Counted from the first letter of the stretch, positions 1 through 9,668 are shown. The stretch: DNA of 64,000 nt from Rodentibacter sp. Ppn85 (GCF_001999335.1 NZ_MLHS01000040.1:21696-85695), one strand, 5' to 3'. Notes: generated by a model from the letters alone, not told the origin. Numbers and translations: made by a program.

Positions 1-1
1 T

Positions 2-736
2 TGGGTTATCAAAAAATTTGGTACACATTGGCTACCTAAGTTATTTGCCTTAAAAGCGAATGTTGATCGTTTAGCTAAGAAAGTTTCACTTTTACCACAC
101 CACTTAAGCGATAAATTTTTACAATCGGTTTCAAAAGTATTACCGGAACATTTACCAAAAAGTTTATGGCAGTATCGGGATCGTTATGAACATCATTTGA
201 TTATTAAAATGGGAGGGCAAGGCGTGAATGAAGCCCGTGTCTTCTTAAAAGATTATTTTAGAGATAGTCAAAAAGGCGGATATTTTGAATGTAATGCGAT
301 AGAAACACAGGCTGCTATGCTCCATCGTTTTGCTGTTGCCTCAGCCGCTGTACGCTATCGTGCAATTCACGAAAAAGAAGTTGAAGATATTGTCGCTCTT
401 GATGTTGCATTGCGTCGTAATGATAAATCCTGGTTTGAACAGCTTCCTACAGAGATAGATAGGCAAATCAGCCATAAACTTTATTACGGGCACTTTATGT
501 GTCATGTTTTCCATCAAGACTACATCGTTAAAAAAGGGTTTGATTGCGTAAAATTGGAACACGAAATGTTGAAATTACTTGATCAGCGGGGGGCTCAGTA
601 CCCGGCCGAACACAATGTAGGACATTTATATGAAGCGAAACCGGAGTTACATAAATTCTATAAAAAATTAGATCCTACCAATAGTTTTAATCCCGGTATT
701 GGGCAAACTTCAAAGAAAAAATATTGGGCTGAATAA
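2..736 (+). CDS. dld: D-lactate dehydrogenase (quinone), C-terminal part, cut by window start
   Basis: FAD-dependent, membrane-associated enzyme that oxidises D-lactate to pyruvate and passes electrons to quinone. The frame is open from base 2, so the gene begins before the window and about 244 codons are visible. This matches the C-terminal part of Dld (E. coli protein 571 aa): the stretch around YRDRYEHHL and the closing DPTNSFNPGIGQTSKKK are typical. A TTG at 197 is internal, not a start. The 198 bases after the stop hold only a weak GAGCC/GGCTC inverted repeat before the next gene. Confidence 0.9.
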   Translation, partial: WVIKKFGTHWLPKLFALKANVDRLAKKVSLLPHHLSDKFLQSVSKVLPEHLPKSLWQYRDRYEHHLIIKMGGQGVNEARVFLKDYFRDSQKGGYFECNAIETQAAMLHRFAVASAAVRYRAIHEKEVEDIVALDVALRRNDKSWFEQLPTEIDRQISHKLYYGHFMCHVFHQDYIVKKGFDCVKLEHEMLKLLDQRGAQYPAEHNVGHLYEAKPELHKFYKKLDPTNSFNPGIGQTSKKKYWAE

Positions 737-934
737 CAACCTTAATTTATCCGTTTTAATAGTATTAAAAGGTCTGAGCCGATGTTGGTTTCAGGCTCTT
801 AGATAAACATTTAATGTTTAGGCGTTAGTTATATTTTATTCAATTTTATCGGTGTATATCGGTAATACGCTCGGCTCTATTATAAAAAGTGCTGAAAAAC
901 AGCCTGTTGGCAATGACAATTAAAGGAGTAGCAT

Positions 935-2413
935 ATGGCAAAAAATCTAAATGTTTTTGATCAAGAATATGGTTTATTAATTAACGGCGAATGGAAAATG
1001 GGCGGCACACTACTTGCCTCTTATAATCCTGCAAACGGGGAAGAACTTGCGAAATTTGTTGATGCGACGGATGCAGATGTTGATGCTGCCGTTACGGCGG
1101 CACAACAAGCGTTTAAAACTTGGCGAAACACGACAGTCACCGAACGGGCGGCAATATTAAATAAAATTGCCGATGTTATTGATGAAAATGCAGAATTATT
1201 CGCTTTACAAGAAACCTTGGATAATGGCAAACCAATTAGAGAAACGAGAGCCGTAGATATTCCGTTAGCCTCGGATCATTTCCGTTATTTTGCCGGTGTG
1301 ATTCGTGCAGAAGAAGGTTCGGCAAATCAACTGGATAGCGAAGATTTATCCTTGGTAGTGCGTGAACCGATTGGTGTGGTCGGACAAATTATTCCGTGGA
1401 ATTTCCCGTTTTTAATGGCAGCGTGGAAAATCGCACCTGCGTTGGCAGCGGGTTGTACTATCGTCATTCATCCGTCTAGCGCCACGTCATTGAGTCTATT
1501 GTCTCTCGCTCAAAAAATTAATCATTTGTTACCCAAAGGTGTGCTAAATATCATTACCGGACGAGGCAGTAAATCCGGAGAATATATGTTGCATCACAAA
1601 GGATTTAATAAATTAGCTTTCACCGGCTCCACTGCCATTGGGCGTAATGTTGCTGTTGCCGCAGCAGAAATGTTAATTCCGGCAACCCTTGAGTTAGGGG
1701 GTAAATCAGCTAATATTTTCTTTGATGATATGCCGTTTGATAAGGCATTAGAGGGGGCGCAAAAAGGTATTTTATTCAATCAAGGTCAAGTATGTTGTGC
1801 CGGCTCCAGAATTTTTGTTCAAGAGGGCATTTACGATAAATTCGTCGCTGCACTAGCCGAAGAATTTAAAAAAGTAAAAGTTGGTTTGCCTTGGGAAGAC
1901 GATACTCAGATGGGGTCGCAAGTCAATGGCGGTCAATTAGAGACAATTTTAAACTATGTCAAAATTGGGGAACAGGAAGGCTGCCGCATTATTACAGGAG
2001 GAAAACGCTTACGGGACGCAGGTTTGGATAAAGGCGAATTTTTAGCCCCAACATTGATTGAAGCACCGAATAATCAAGCACAAATTGCACAGGAGGAAAT
2101 TTTTGGACCGGTTGCAACCGTCATTAAATTTAAAACCGAAGAAGAGGTTATAAAAATGGCAAATGATAGCGAATACGGTTTAGGCGGTGGTATCTGGAGT
2201 CAAAATATCAATCGTTGTCTACGTGTTTCTCGTGCACTTGAAACGGGTCGGGTTTGGGTAAACTGTTATAACCGCTTACCGGCAGGCGCACCGTTCGGGG
2301 GATATAAACAATCCGGTATCGGTCGTGAAACCCATAAAATGATGCTTGATGCTTATACTCAAGTAAAAAATATTTATATCAGCACGCGTGAAGAGCGTGA
2401 AGGGATGTATTAA
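935..2413 (+). CDS. NAD(P)-dependent aldehyde dehydrogenase
   Basis: Class of AldA/AldB/ExaC-like enzymes that oxidise aldehydes (probably acetaldehyde or similar) to acids in the cytoplasm. The 492 residues are full length. Seen: PWNFP at 154-158 with the oxyanion Asn156, GSTAIG at 231-236 in the nucleotide fold, general base Glu253 in LELGGKSAN, and catalytic Cys287 in GQVCCAGSR. The start is set by AAAGGAG 7 bases upstream. Odd: position 179, where most ALDHs have the Lys that contacts the NAD ribose, is His (VIHPSS); some bacterial relatives have Gln there. Stand-alone gene; the substrate cannot be read from the sequence. Confidence 0.9.
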   Translation: MAKNLNVFDQEYGLLINGEWKMGGTLLASYNPANGEELAKFVDATDADVDAAVTAAQQAFKTWRNTTVTERAAILNKIADVIDENAELFALQETLDNGKPIRETRAVDIPLASDHFRYFAGVIRAEEGSANQLDSEDLSLVVREPIGVVGQIIPWNFPFLMAAWKIAPALAAGCTIVIHPSSATSLSLLSLAQKINHLLPKGVLNIITGRGSKSGEYMLHHKGFNKLAFTGSTAIGRNVAVAAAEMLIPATLELGGKSANIFFDDMPFDKALEGAQKGILFNQGQVCCAGSRIFVQEGIYDKFVAALAEEFKKVKVGLPWEDDTQMGSQVNGGQLETILNYVKIGEQEGCRIITGGKRLRDAGLDKGEFLAPTLIEAPNNQAQIAQEEIFGPVATVIKFKTEEEVIKMANDSEYGLGGGIWSQNINRCLRVSRALETGRVWVNCYNRLPAGAPFGGYKQSGIGRETHKMMLDAYTQVKNIYISTREEREGMY

Positions 2414-2426
2414 TCGCCATAAAGAA

Positions 2427-2448
2427 GAGGCAGCCTATAAGCTGCCTC
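2427..2448 (-). terminator. Intrinsic terminator, probably of ppa
   Basis: Perfect 8-bp stem GAGGCAGC/GCTGCCTC with a 6-base loop. Only the minus-strand side is followed by a T-rich stretch (TTCTTTAT), so it fits best as the end of the ppa transcript, but it also lies just after the aldehyde dehydrogenase gene and may serve both. Confidence 0.6.
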
Positions 2449-2519
2449 AACAGATAGTAATATTAAGGACTGATTCCAATAATCTATTGGCGTTAGTCTG
2501 TTAGTATAAATATGGGAAA

Positions 2520-3050
2520 TTAGCGTTCATTCCAACGTTTGATTGATTCGCGAATTACTTCTTTCGCCTCTTCAACATCACCCCAGTGTGTCACTTTTGT
2601 ACTACCCGGTTTTTTCAACGCTTTATAATTGTTGAAATGGAATTCAATTTGTTTGATTAATTGAGCCGGCACATCTGCAAGGCTATTGTAAGCGTTGCCA
2701 GTATCGCGATCATCTGCCGGTACACAGACAATTTTATCGTCCACTTCTCCATCATCCACAAATTTCATCACACCAATCACTTTAGCTTCAAGGAATACAC
2801 CAGTTGCAAGCGGTTGGCGGGTCAGTAATAACACATCCAGTTCGTCGCCGTCTTCATCTAATGTTTGTGGAATAAAACCATAGTTGGTTGGTTTTGCAAA
2901 AATTGCCGGTTCGACGCGATCTAATTGGAATGCCGCGACTTTACGGTTCCACTCGATTTTGTGGCAACTGCCTTCTGGAATTTCATTTACAACGTTGATA
3001 ATCCCTGCATCAACATCACCAGGAGTTAAGATTTGATTAAAATCAGCCAT
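2520..3050 (-). CDS. ppa: Inorganic pyrophosphatase (family I)
   Basis: Soluble Mg-dependent enzyme that hydrolyses pyrophosphate to two phosphates and so pulls biosynthetic reactions forward. The 176 aa length equals the bacterial hexameric family I enzyme (E. coli 175 aa). The signature DGDELDVLL, with its metal-binding aspartates, lies at 67-75, and the Lys-rich active-site stretches (HKIEWNRK at 30-37, ADDRDTG) are in place. AAGGAAAG lies just before the ATG. Monocistronic and convergent with the aldehyde dehydrogenase. Confidence 0.95.
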   Translation of the reverse strand: MADFNQILTPGDVDAGIINVVNEIPEGSCHKIEWNRKVAAFQLDRVEPAIFAKPTNYGFIPQTLDEDGDELDVLLLTRQPLATGVFLEAKVIGVMKFVDDGEVDDKIVCVPADDRDTGNAYNSLADVPAQLIKQIEFHFNNYKALKKPGSTKVTHWGDVEEAKEVIRESIKRWNER

Positions 3051-3153
3051 TGTCTTTCCTTATTTAATAGAATTAAAAACGGCGGAAGTATAGCAGTTTT
3101 TACATGGTTTTGTCGCTCTAAATTTTCATGCAAAAAACGACCGCACTTTACTC

Positions 3154-3169
3154 ACGCAAACGTTTACAT
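3154..3169 (+). promoter_or_regulatory. PurR-type operator upstream of purine permease
   Basis: ACGCAAACGTTTACAT matches the PurR box consensus (ACGCAAACGTTTNCGT) at all but one or two positions. It overlaps a likely -35 (TTTACA, 3163-3168), with a -10 TAGAAT at 3185-3190 after a 16-base spacer. Inference: PurR with hypoxanthine or guanine represses the permease by blocking this promoter. PurR itself is not in the window. Confidence 0.75.
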
Positions 3170-3225
3170 ATTATATTCTTTCGGTAGAATATTGCCCCTA
3201 ATTCTGACTTATTTTTAGAGGCAAC

Positions 3226-4542
3226 ATGTCTAATTTAGAAAAAATCTTTGAATTGCAAAAACGTGGTTCAACTATTCGTCAAGAAATTATTGCGGGTTTA
3301 ACTACATTTCTCGCTATGGTGTATTCTGTGATTGTTGTACCCAATATGCTCGGTGCTGCGGGTTTCCCGGCTGAATCCGTATTTATTGCTACTTGCTTAG
3401 TGGCGGGTTTAGGATCGATTTTAATCGGCTTATGGGCAAATGCACCTATGGCGATTGGCTGTGCTATTTCACTGACAGCATTTACCGCATTTAGTTTAGT
3501 GATTGGTCAAGGGGTTTCTATTCCTGTTGCGTTGGGTGCAGTATTCTTAATGGGGGTAGCCTTTACTCTTATTTCTGCAACAGGTATTCGTGCTTGGATT
3601 TTACGCAATTTGCCTTCCAGTATAGCTCATGGTGCCGGTATCGGTATCGGTTTATTCTTGCTTTTAATTGCCGCAAACGGCGTAGGATTAGTGGTGAGTA
3701 ATCAAGCCGGTTTACCGGTGAAATTAGGTAATTTCACCTCATTTCCTGTCATGATGTCATTAATTGGTTTAGCGTTTATCGTTGGCTTGGAAAAAATGCA
3801 AGTGAAAGGCGGGATCTTATGGGTGATCATCGCCATTACTATCATTGGTTTAATTTTTGATCCCAACGTAAAATTTAACGGTGAAGTCTTCAAAATGCCC
3901 ACCTTTGGTGAAAATTCTTTATTTTTACAATTAGATTTAAAAGGGGCATTACAGCCGGCTATTTTACCTGTTGTTTTTGCTTTAGTGATGACCGCTGTAT
4001 TTGATGCGACCGGTACGATCCGTGCTGTTGCGGGACAAGCTAATTTATTAGATAAAGACGGGCAAATCATCAATGGGGGGAAAGCCTTAACTTCCGATTC
4101 CGTCAGCAGTTTATTCTCAGGGCTATTTGGTACGGCACCCGCAGCAGTCTATATTGAATCAGCAGCCGGTACCGCAGTAGGTGGTAAAACAGGGATTACC
4201 GCTATTGTGGTCGGAGTGTTATTTTTATTGATGCTTTTCTTTCAACCTCTTGCCTTCCTGGTACCGAATTATGCCACGGCTCCAGCACTAATGTATGTCG
4301 GGTTATTAATGCTAAGCAATGTAAGCAAATTGGATTTTGAGGATTTTGTCGGGGCGATGAGCGGGTTAATTTGTTCGGTATTCATTGTACTCACAGCCAA
4401 TATTGTTACCGGCATTATGCTTGGTTTTGCCGCATTAGTGATTGGTCGTATCGTGAGTGGCGATATTAAACGTTTAAATCTCGGCACGGTACTCATTGCT
4501 ATTGCGTTGGTTGTTTTCTATGCCAGCGGGTGGGCAATTTAA
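3226..4542 (+). CDS. ghxP: NCS2/AzgA-family purine permease (guanine/hypoxanthine type)
   Basis: Inner-membrane proton symporter for purine bases. The 438-residue protein is hydrophobic throughout, with 12-14 predicted membrane segments. It begins with the family stretch [22 protein letters not shown] and carries [18 protein letters not shown] and [20 protein letters not shown], which match E. coli GhxP/GhxQ more closely than the adenine permeases PurP/YicO. Base specificity is therefore inferred from resemblance. The PurR-type box upstream supports purine-controlled expression. RBS AGAGGCAAC before the ATG. Confidence 0.85.
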   Translation: MSNLEKIFELQKRGSTIRQEIIAGLTTFLAMVYSVIVVPNMLGAAGFPAESVFIATCLVAGLGSILIGLWANAPMAIGCAISLTAFTAFSLVIGQGVSIPVALGAVFLMGVAFTLISATGIRAWILRNLPSSIAHGAGIGIGLFLLLIAANGVGLVVSNQAGLPVKLGNFTSFPVMMSLIGLAFIVGLEKMQVKGGILWVIIAITIIGLIFDPNVKFNGEVFKMPTFGENSLFLQLDLKGALQPAILPVVFALVMTAVFDATGTIRAVAGQANLLDKDGQIINGGKALTSDSVSSLFSGLFGTAPAAVYIESAAGTAVGGKTGITAIVVGVLFLLMLFFQPLAFLVPNYATAPALMYVGLLMLSNVSKLDFEDFVGAMSGLICSVFIVLTANIVTGIMLGFAALVIGRIVSGDIKRLNLGTVLIAIALVVFYASGWAI

Positions 4543-4862
4543 CTTTTCGTCTAAAAAACGACGAATTTTATGACCGCACTTTGTAAAGTGCGGTTGTTTT
4601 TTTTATGTGTTTTGATCCGGCGTTATGCTGCTGTTGCACAAAACTGACATTTCAGTGTGTGCGTAGGGAGACACTGTGTAGTTCACAATATTAATAGTCC
4701 TGGAGCGCGTGCGGTTCACCCCTATATTTTGTATAAATTTTTTATTTTGTGTGTTTGCTGGATAATACTGTTTTCATCTTTATCCGATTTTTTGTTTCCT
4801 TTTCCTAGTCCTTCCTCTTATTCAATGGTAGAATTTCACGCTTTTATTAGTAAGGAAAAATA
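4543..4862. other. Intergenic region between permease and rsfS
   Basis: Besides the uptake-signal terminator, it holds a GC-richer patch at about 4663-4724 whose ends (TAGGG and CCCTA) could pair; I do not recognise it as any known RNA. A 68-codon frame across 4657-4863 has no RBS or family resemblance and was not called. An extended -10 (TGGTAGAAT, 4826-4834) just before rsfS is the likely promoter of the cell wall/lipoate run that follows. Confidence 0.5.
4573..4601 (+). terminator. Terminator formed by paired DNA uptake signals
   Basis: ACCGCACTTT and AAAGTGCGGT are separated by two bases and followed by a run of eight T. This is an inverted pair of Hin-type uptake signal sequences acting as the rho-independent terminator of the purine permease gene. 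Confidence 0.85.
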
Positions 4863-5171
4863 ATGACATTAGTTGAATTTGTAATGGATAAATTAGACGA
4901 TTTAAAAGGCACGGATATTGTGCATTTTGATGTACGGGAAAAATCTTCCGTGACAGAAAATATGGTGATTTGCACCGGTACTTCAAGTCGTCAAGTTTCT
5001 GCTATGGCAGATAATTTAATTGCAGAATGTAAGAAAGCCGGGGTTGAAACCTTTGGAGAAGAGGGAAAGAATACAGCAGATTGGATAGTGCTGGATCTGG
5101 GGCAAACCATCGTTCATATTATGCAACGCGATGCACGTGAGATGTATCAATTAGAGAAACTTTGGGCGTAA
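4863..5171 (+). CDS. rsfS: Ribosomal silencing factor RsfS
   Basis: Binds ribosomal protein L14 (uL14) and blocks joining of the 30S and 50S subunits when nutrients are scarce. At 102 aa it has the usual family length. Seen: DIVHFDVREKSSVTENMVICTGTS and GEEGKNTADWIVLDLGQTIVHIM, the conserved core of the RsfS/YbeB/Iojap family. TAAGGAAAAATA precedes the ATG. First gene of the rsfS-rlmH-mrdA-mrdB run, an order conserved in H. influenzae and E. coli. Confidence 0.95.
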   Translation: MTLVEFVMDKLDDLKGTDIVHFDVREKSSVTENMVICTGTSSRQVSAMADNLIAECKKAGVETFGEEGKNTADWIVLDLGQTIVHIMQRDAREMYQLEKLWA

Positions 5172-5210
5172 AATGCGGTCATTTTCCGGTGAGATTAAAG
5201 AGGAATACTC

Positions 5211-5678
5211 GTGAAAATCACATTAATTGCGGTAGGGACAAAAATGCCGGCTTGGGTAATTAACGGATTTGAGGAATACCAACGCCGTTTTCCTAAAGAA
5301 ATGCCCTTTGAATTAATTGAAATTCCTGCCGGAAAACGTGGGAAAAATGCGGATATTAAACGTATTTTAGAGCAAGAAGGAAAGGCAATGTTGGCAGCTT
5401 GTGGAAAAAGTAAAATCGTTACCCTTGATATTCCCGGTAAACCTTGGACGACCCCGAAACTCGCCGAACAATTAGAAGCATGGAAAAATGACGGGCGGGA
5501 TGTTTGTTTATTAATTGGCGGGCCGGAAGGACTTTCACAGGAATGCAAAGCCGCAGCAGAGCAGAGTTGGTCGCTTTCACCTCTCACGTTGCCCCATCCG
5601 TTGGTACGTATTGTGGTGGCGGAAAGTTTATATCGTGCTTGGTCACTGACAACCAATCATCCCTACCATCGTGAGTAA
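5211..5678 (+). CDS. rlmH: 23S rRNA pseudouridine-1915 N3-methyltransferase
   Basis: SPOUT-class methyltransferase that modifies pseudouridine 1915 in helix 69 of 23S rRNA on assembled 70S ribosomes. At 155 aa it matches E. coli RlmH. The SAM-binding knot loop IGGPEG is at 102-107, and the conserved C-terminal tail ending NHPYHRE is intact. It starts with GTG, chosen because AAAGAGG lies 8 bases upstream and the family begins MK(I/L). It lies 39 bases after rsfS and 18 before mrdA; an uptake signal sits in the second gap. Confidence 0.95.
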   Translation: MKITLIAVGTKMPAWVINGFEEYQRRFPKEMPFELIEIPAGKRGKNADIKRILEQEGKAMLAACGKSKIVTLDIPGKPWTTPKLAEQLEAWKNDGRDVCLLIGGPEGLSQECKAAAEQSWSLSPLTLPHPLVRIVVAESLYRAWSLTTNHPYHRE

Positions 5679-5696
5679 AAGTGCGGTCAATTTTAG

Positions 5697-7649
5697 ATGA
5701 ATTTAAAGAAATTTTTCGCTGTCCCGACACATGAGCCGATTCGTGATAAAAAAGCGGAACGGAATCTTTTTGCCCGCCGAACATTGGTGGCGTTTATTGG
5801 TATTCTTGTGCTCACCGGTGTGCTATTTACCAATATCTATCATCTCCAAGTGATCAATTTTGATACTTATCAAACGCGCTCTAATGGCAATCGAATTAAA
5901 CTCCTGCCTGTCCCGCCAACCCGTGGATTAATTTATGATCGCTACGGTGAATTGCTGGCTGAAAATCTGACTTTTTTCGGTTTATACATTGTGCCGGAAA
6001 AAACTGAAAATTTAGACCGCACTTTTGAGGCACTTCGTTATGTTGTCGGTTTAACCGATGAAGATATTGAGAATTTCAAAAAAGAACGCCGCCGTGGCAC
6101 ACGTTATACATCTGTTATGCTCAAACCTAATTTAACAGAGGAGCAAATTGCCCGTTTTGCGGTAAACCAATATCAATTTCCAAGCCTTGAGGTACGTCCT
6201 TATTTTAAACGTAATTATTTATATGGCGATATGATGGCGCATATCCTCGGTTATGTGGGTAAAATTAACGATAAAGATGTTGAAAAACTAAAAAAAGACG
6301 AGAAATTTGCCAATTATGCCGGCTCTCATGATATGGGAAAATTAGGCATTGAGCGTTATTACGAAGATCAATTACACGGCACAACAGGCTTTGAAGAAGT
6401 AGAAATTAATAATCGTGGAAAAGTGGTCCGTAAATTACGTGAACAATCTGCGGTGGCCGGTCAAAGTATTCATCTTACCATCGATCTTGCCCTTCAACGT
6501 TATATTACGGATTTACTTGCCGGACAAACAGGTGCGGTAGTTGTGCTTGATCCGAAGGATAGTAGCGTGTTGGCAATGGTTTCTACTCCAAGTTATGACA
6601 ATAATTTATTTGTGGACGGCATTTCCACTGCCAATTATAAAGCATTATTGGAAGATCCGGCCCGACCGCTTTATAGCCGTGCGACACAAGGGATTTACCC
6701 ACCCGCTTCAACCGTGAAACCGTTTATTGCCGTTGCGGCGCAAACAGAGAATATTATTAATCAAAACACTACGATTTTTGATCCGGGGTATTGGATGTTA
6801 CCTAATTCGACAAAACGTTTTCGTGATTGGAAAAAAGCAGGACACGGCTACACCGACTTAAATAAAGCGATTACGGAGTCTTCCGATACTTACTTTTACC
6901 AAGTGGCTTATAATTTAGGCATTGATCGTTTATCTTCGTGGATGAAACGTTTTGGTTTCGGTATGCCGACAGGAATCGAGATAAACGAAGAGGCCTCAGC
7001 AAATATGCCGACTCGGGAATGGAAACAAAAACGCTATAAACGTCAATGGGTACAAGGGGATACGATTTCTGTGGGGATTGGTCAAGGGTATTGGACATCT
7101 ACCCCGTTGCAAGTGGCAAAAGCGATAGCTATTTTGGTGAATAACGGCAAAGTAAATACTCCCCATTTAATGAAATCTATTGAAGGTGTAACGGTTAAGC
7201 CTTATCAAGATCCACGGCTTTATGAAGATATTACCGAGCCGAAACAAGCCTATTGGGACGCTGCAAAGCAGGGGATGTTTAATGTGGTGAATTCCGCTAC
7301 CGGAACAGGGCGAAAGGCTTTTGTCGGAACAAATTATCACGCTGCCGGAAAATCCGGTACGGCACAAGTGTTCAGTCTAAAAGAAAACCAAAGATATAAT
7401 GCGGCGGATTTAAAAAAAGAGCTTCATGATCATGCTTGGTTTGCCGCTTATGCTCCTTATGAAAACCCTAGAATGGTGGTAGCGATTATTTTAGAAAATG
7501 CTGGCGGCGGTTCAAGTAATGCCGCTCCGGTTGTGCGTAAAATTATGGATTATTACTTAAATAAACGTTTACCTGAAATAGAACAAAAAGAAAATGCGGA
7601 TAAGCCTCAAGGGGTTAACAACTCATTAATGGAAAACGGAACGGAATAA
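5697..7649 (+). CDS. mrdA: Penicillin-binding protein 2, elongation transpeptidase
   Basis: Class B PBP of the Rod complex; cross-links new peptidoglycan during lateral wall growth. Seen in order in 650 aa: cytoplasmic tail, one membrane anchor at about 29-48, dimerisation/pedestal domain, and transpeptidase domain with nucleophile Ser338 in STVK (338-341), SSD at 395-397 and KSG at 552-554. The gene overlaps mrdB by one base (TAATG), so the pair is probably translationally coupled. An uptake signal lies inside the gene near 6019. The mreBCD genes of the same machine lie at 16.7-19.4 kb. Confidence 0.97.
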   Translation: MNLKKFFAVPTHEPIRDKKAERNLFARRTLVAFIGILVLTGVLFTNIYHLQVINFDTYQTRSNGNRIKLLPVPPTRGLIYDRYGELLAENLTFFGLYIVPEKTENLDRTFEALRYVVGLTDEDIENFKKERRRGTRYTSVMLKPNLTEEQIARFAVNQYQFPSLEVRPYFKRNYLYGDMMAHILGYVGKINDKDVEKLKKDEKFANYAGSHDMGKLGIERYYEDQLHGTTGFEEVEINNRGKVVRKLREQSAVAGQSIHLTIDLALQRYITDLLAGQTGAVVVLDPKDSSVLAMVSTPSYDNNLFVDGISTANYKALLEDPARPLYSRATQGIYPPASTVKPFIAVAAQTENIINQNTTIFDPGYWMLPNSTKRFRDWKKAGHGYTDLNKAITESSDTYFYQVAYNLGIDRLSSWMKRFGFGMPTGIEINEEASANMPTREWKQKRYKRQWVQGDTISVGIGQGYWTSTPLQVAKAIAILVNNGKVNTPHLMKSIEGVTVKPYQDPRLYEDITEPKQAYWDAAKQGMFNVVNSATGTGRKAFVGTNYHAAGKSGTAQVFSLKENQRYNAADLKKELHDHAWFAAYAPYENPRMVVAIILENAGGGSSNAAPVVRKIMDYYLNKRLPEIEQKENADKPQGVNNSLMENGTE

Positions 7650-8764
7650 TGGAAGAAAAAATACCAGTTTGGCTTCGTTTATGGAAGCCGTTACATTTGG
7701 ATTTTGGGTTATTACTGGGGCTAATTGCTATTAGTGGTTACGGTATGTTAGTGCTTTATAGTGCTTCGGGCGGCAGTGAAATCATGTTTAGAAATCGTAT
7801 TATTCAGGTCTTCCTTGGTTTTACGGTAATGTTAGTGATAGCTCAACTTCCGCCTAAATTTTATCAACGGATAGCACCTTATCTTTACTTAGTTGGTTTA
7901 ATATTGCTAATTTTGGTGGATGCGATTGGAACAACCAGCAAAGGCGCACAACGCTGGTTGGATCTGGGGTTTATTCGTTTCCAACCTTCCGAGATTGTGA
8001 AACTGGCGGTACCTTTAATGGTGGCGGTTTATTTAGGTAACCGCCCGCTCCCGCCAAAATTAAGCGAAACCTTTATTGCGATAGCGATGATTATTGTGCC
8101 GACATTGTTGGTCGCAATCCAGCCTGATCTTGGTACTTCAATTTTAGTGAGTGCCTCAGGCTTATTCGTTGTTTTTCTTGCGGGGATGAATTGGTGGCTG
8201 ATTCTTGCAGCTGTCGTGGGATTGGCTGGCTTTATTCCGGTTATGTGGCTTTATTTAATGCACGATTATCAGCGCACCCGGGTTCTAACCCTGCTAGATC
8301 CGGAAAAAGACCCGCTCGGGGCCGGGTATCATATTTTGCAATCGAAAATTGCCATCGGCTCGGGGGGAATATGGGGAAAAGGTTGGATGCAAGGCACACA
8401 ATCACAACTTGAATTTCTGCCTGAACCTCATACCGATTTTATTTTTGCCGTGATGAGTGAGGAACATGGTATGGTAGGTTTTGGCATTTTAATCGTGATT
8501 TATATGTTTATCATTGTTCGTGGTTTAATGATTGCCGTTAATGCACAGACCTCTTTTGGGAGAATTTTAGCGGGAGCTACGACTTTAATTTTTTTCGTGT
8601 ATTTATTCGTCAATATTGGTATGGTGAGTGGCATTTTGCCGGTAGTGGGCGTACCATTGCCATTATTTAGTTATGGTGGCACTTCCTATGTGGCGATTAT
8701 GGCGAGTTTTGGCTTAATCATGTCAATCCATACACACCGCACAAGATTTATAAATAGGAACTAA
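7649..8764 (+). CDS. mrdB: Rod shape-determining glycosyltransferase RodA
   Basis: SEDS-family peptidoglycan glycosyltransferase that polymerises lipid II in partnership with PBP2. Its 371 residues contain about ten membrane segments. Conserved SEDS stretches are visible: [19 protein letters not shown], the large loop with [16 protein letters not shown], and [12 protein letters not shown] near the C-terminus. Partner mrdA lies immediately upstream with a one-base overlap, as in enterobacteria. Confidence 0.96.
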   Translation: MEEKIPVWLRLWKPLHLDFGLLLGLIAISGYGMLVLYSASGGSEIMFRNRIIQVFLGFTVMLVIAQLPPKFYQRIAPYLYLVGLILLILVDAIGTTSKGAQRWLDLGFIRFQPSEIVKLAVPLMVAVYLGNRPLPPKLSETFIAIAMIIVPTLLVAIQPDLGTSILVSASGLFVVFLAGMNWWLILAAVVGLAGFIPVMWLYLMHDYQRTRVLTLLDPEKDPLGAGYHILQSKIAIGSGGIWGKGWMQGTQSQLEFLPEPHTDFIFAVMSEEHGMVGFGILIVIYMFIIVRGLMIAVNAQTSFGRILAGATTLIFFVYLFVNIGMVSGILPVVGVPLPLFSYGGTSYVAIMASFGLIMSIHTHRTRFINRN

Positions 8765-8814
8765 TTGACGTTTTAGTTTTCTTAGATACAACTTATTTAT
8801 TGGAAAATTCATGT

Positions 8815-9420
8815 ATGAAATTCAAAAGGCTTATAAAAGCGATTGCTCTTATGATTATTGCTGCTTTAACCGTTTTACCGGCTCAAGCGCAAAATGATCC
8901 TCTGAAACAGTATGGGATTAAAGGTGCAAATCTGACTCGTACAACATTGATTAGTTCACCAAAAAGTTATACGGTGAAGGGTAGAACCTACACTACGTAT
9001 AGCTTTAATAGCGCCAAAGAATATTCAAAAAATGGAACGGCAAGCTATTACCACCGTAAATTTCATGGTCGCCGTACTTCTAGTGGGGAGCTTTATAATG
9101 CTAATCTTTACACAGCAGCACATAAAACCTTGCCACTAAATTCTTATGTCTTAGTTACTAATTTACGCAATAATAAGAAAACCATTGTACGTATTAACGA
9201 TCGTGGCCCTTTTATTCGAGATCGTATTATTGATCTTTCCTATACCGCGGCGAAAGAAATCGGTTTAATTGCCCGTGGTGTAGGGCAGGTGAAAGTCGAG
9301 GCATTACATGTTGCGGCAAATGGCAAAATTTCCGGTGCAGGGACAAAAACACTTGCGAAACATGCGAGGACTAAAGCAGCCTCAGAGAGGCTTGTCATTA
9401 ATATCGAAAAAAACTCGTAA
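8815..9420 (+). CDS. rlpA: RlpA septal ring lytic transglycosylase, catalytic part (frame ends before SPOR domain)
   Basis: Periplasmic lytic transglycosylase that cleaves glycan strands lacking stem peptides. The start is placed at ATG 8815, giving MKFKRLIKAI and a signal peptide ending near AQAQ (residue 26); an in-frame TTG at 8800 is less likely. There is no lipobox cysteine, so unlike the E. coli lipoprotein this one looks soluble. The double-psi beta-barrel covers about 74-165 (GTASYYHRKFHGRRTSSGE, RINDRGPF). The frame stops at residue 201, and the SPOR domain expected to follow is in another frame (9402-9668). The stop directly follows A AAA AAC, a canonical -1 slippery heptamer, so this is either programmed or slippage-based frameshifting, or an indel. 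Confidence 0.88.
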   Translation: MKFKRLIKAIALMIIAALTVLPAQAQNDPLKQYGIKGANLTRTTLISSPKSYTVKGRTYTTYSFNSAKEYSKNGTASYYHRKFHGRRTSSGELYNANLYTAAHKTLPLNSYVLVTNLRNNKKTIVRINDRGPFIRDRIIDLSYTAAKEIGLIARGVGQVKVEALHVAANGKISGAGTKTLAKHARTKAASERLVINIEKNS

Positions 9421-9668
9421 ATGAGCGAAGCCGATCAAAAGAACGCTATAAACTAAAAATGTTGGATTTTCACAGTGAAAATCAAGCAAATACTATTATC
9501 AATCGTTTGGCACTTGATAATATAAATTTACAAGTAAATCATCGAGACGGTCGGTACGAGATTCATTTTGGACCGATAGAAGATAAACAGATGATTACAC
9601 AGTTAAAAATGAAATTACAAAAAATGGCTAGTGGAAATCCATTGGTCGTTTATACTTACAAAAATTAA
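9402..9668 (+). pseudogene. rlpA: SPOR domain of RlpA in the -1 frame
   Basis: This frame is open from 9402 to 9668. It encodes a short basic linker (NERSRSKERYKLK) and then a SPOR fold: KMLDFHSENQANTIINRLA, a central strand around GRYEIHFGPI, and a last helix and strand ending VVYTYKN. SPOR domains bind denuded glycan strands and target RlpA to the division site. It follows the RlpA catalytic part in the -1 frame and joins at the A7 run 9407-9413. If read only from the ATG at 9459 it would lack a signal peptide and could not reach the periplasm, so it is meaningful only as the C-terminus of RlpA. Confidence 0.8.

Noticed and set aside
737..934. Terminator after dld
   Set aside because: A GAGCC/GGCTC pair near 774-797 has a short stem and no T-run; too weak to call.
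4657..4863. 68-codon open frame upstream of rsfS
   Set aside because: No ribosome binding site or family resemblance, and it covers the rsfS promoter.
5195..5656. 153-codon minus-strand frame opposite rlmH
   Set aside because: Shadow of rlmH, which has all family motifs.
9459..9668. Independent small gene starting at ATG 9459
   Set aside because: Encodes a SPOR domain without signal peptide and with no RBS; better explained as the frame-shifted end of rlpA.
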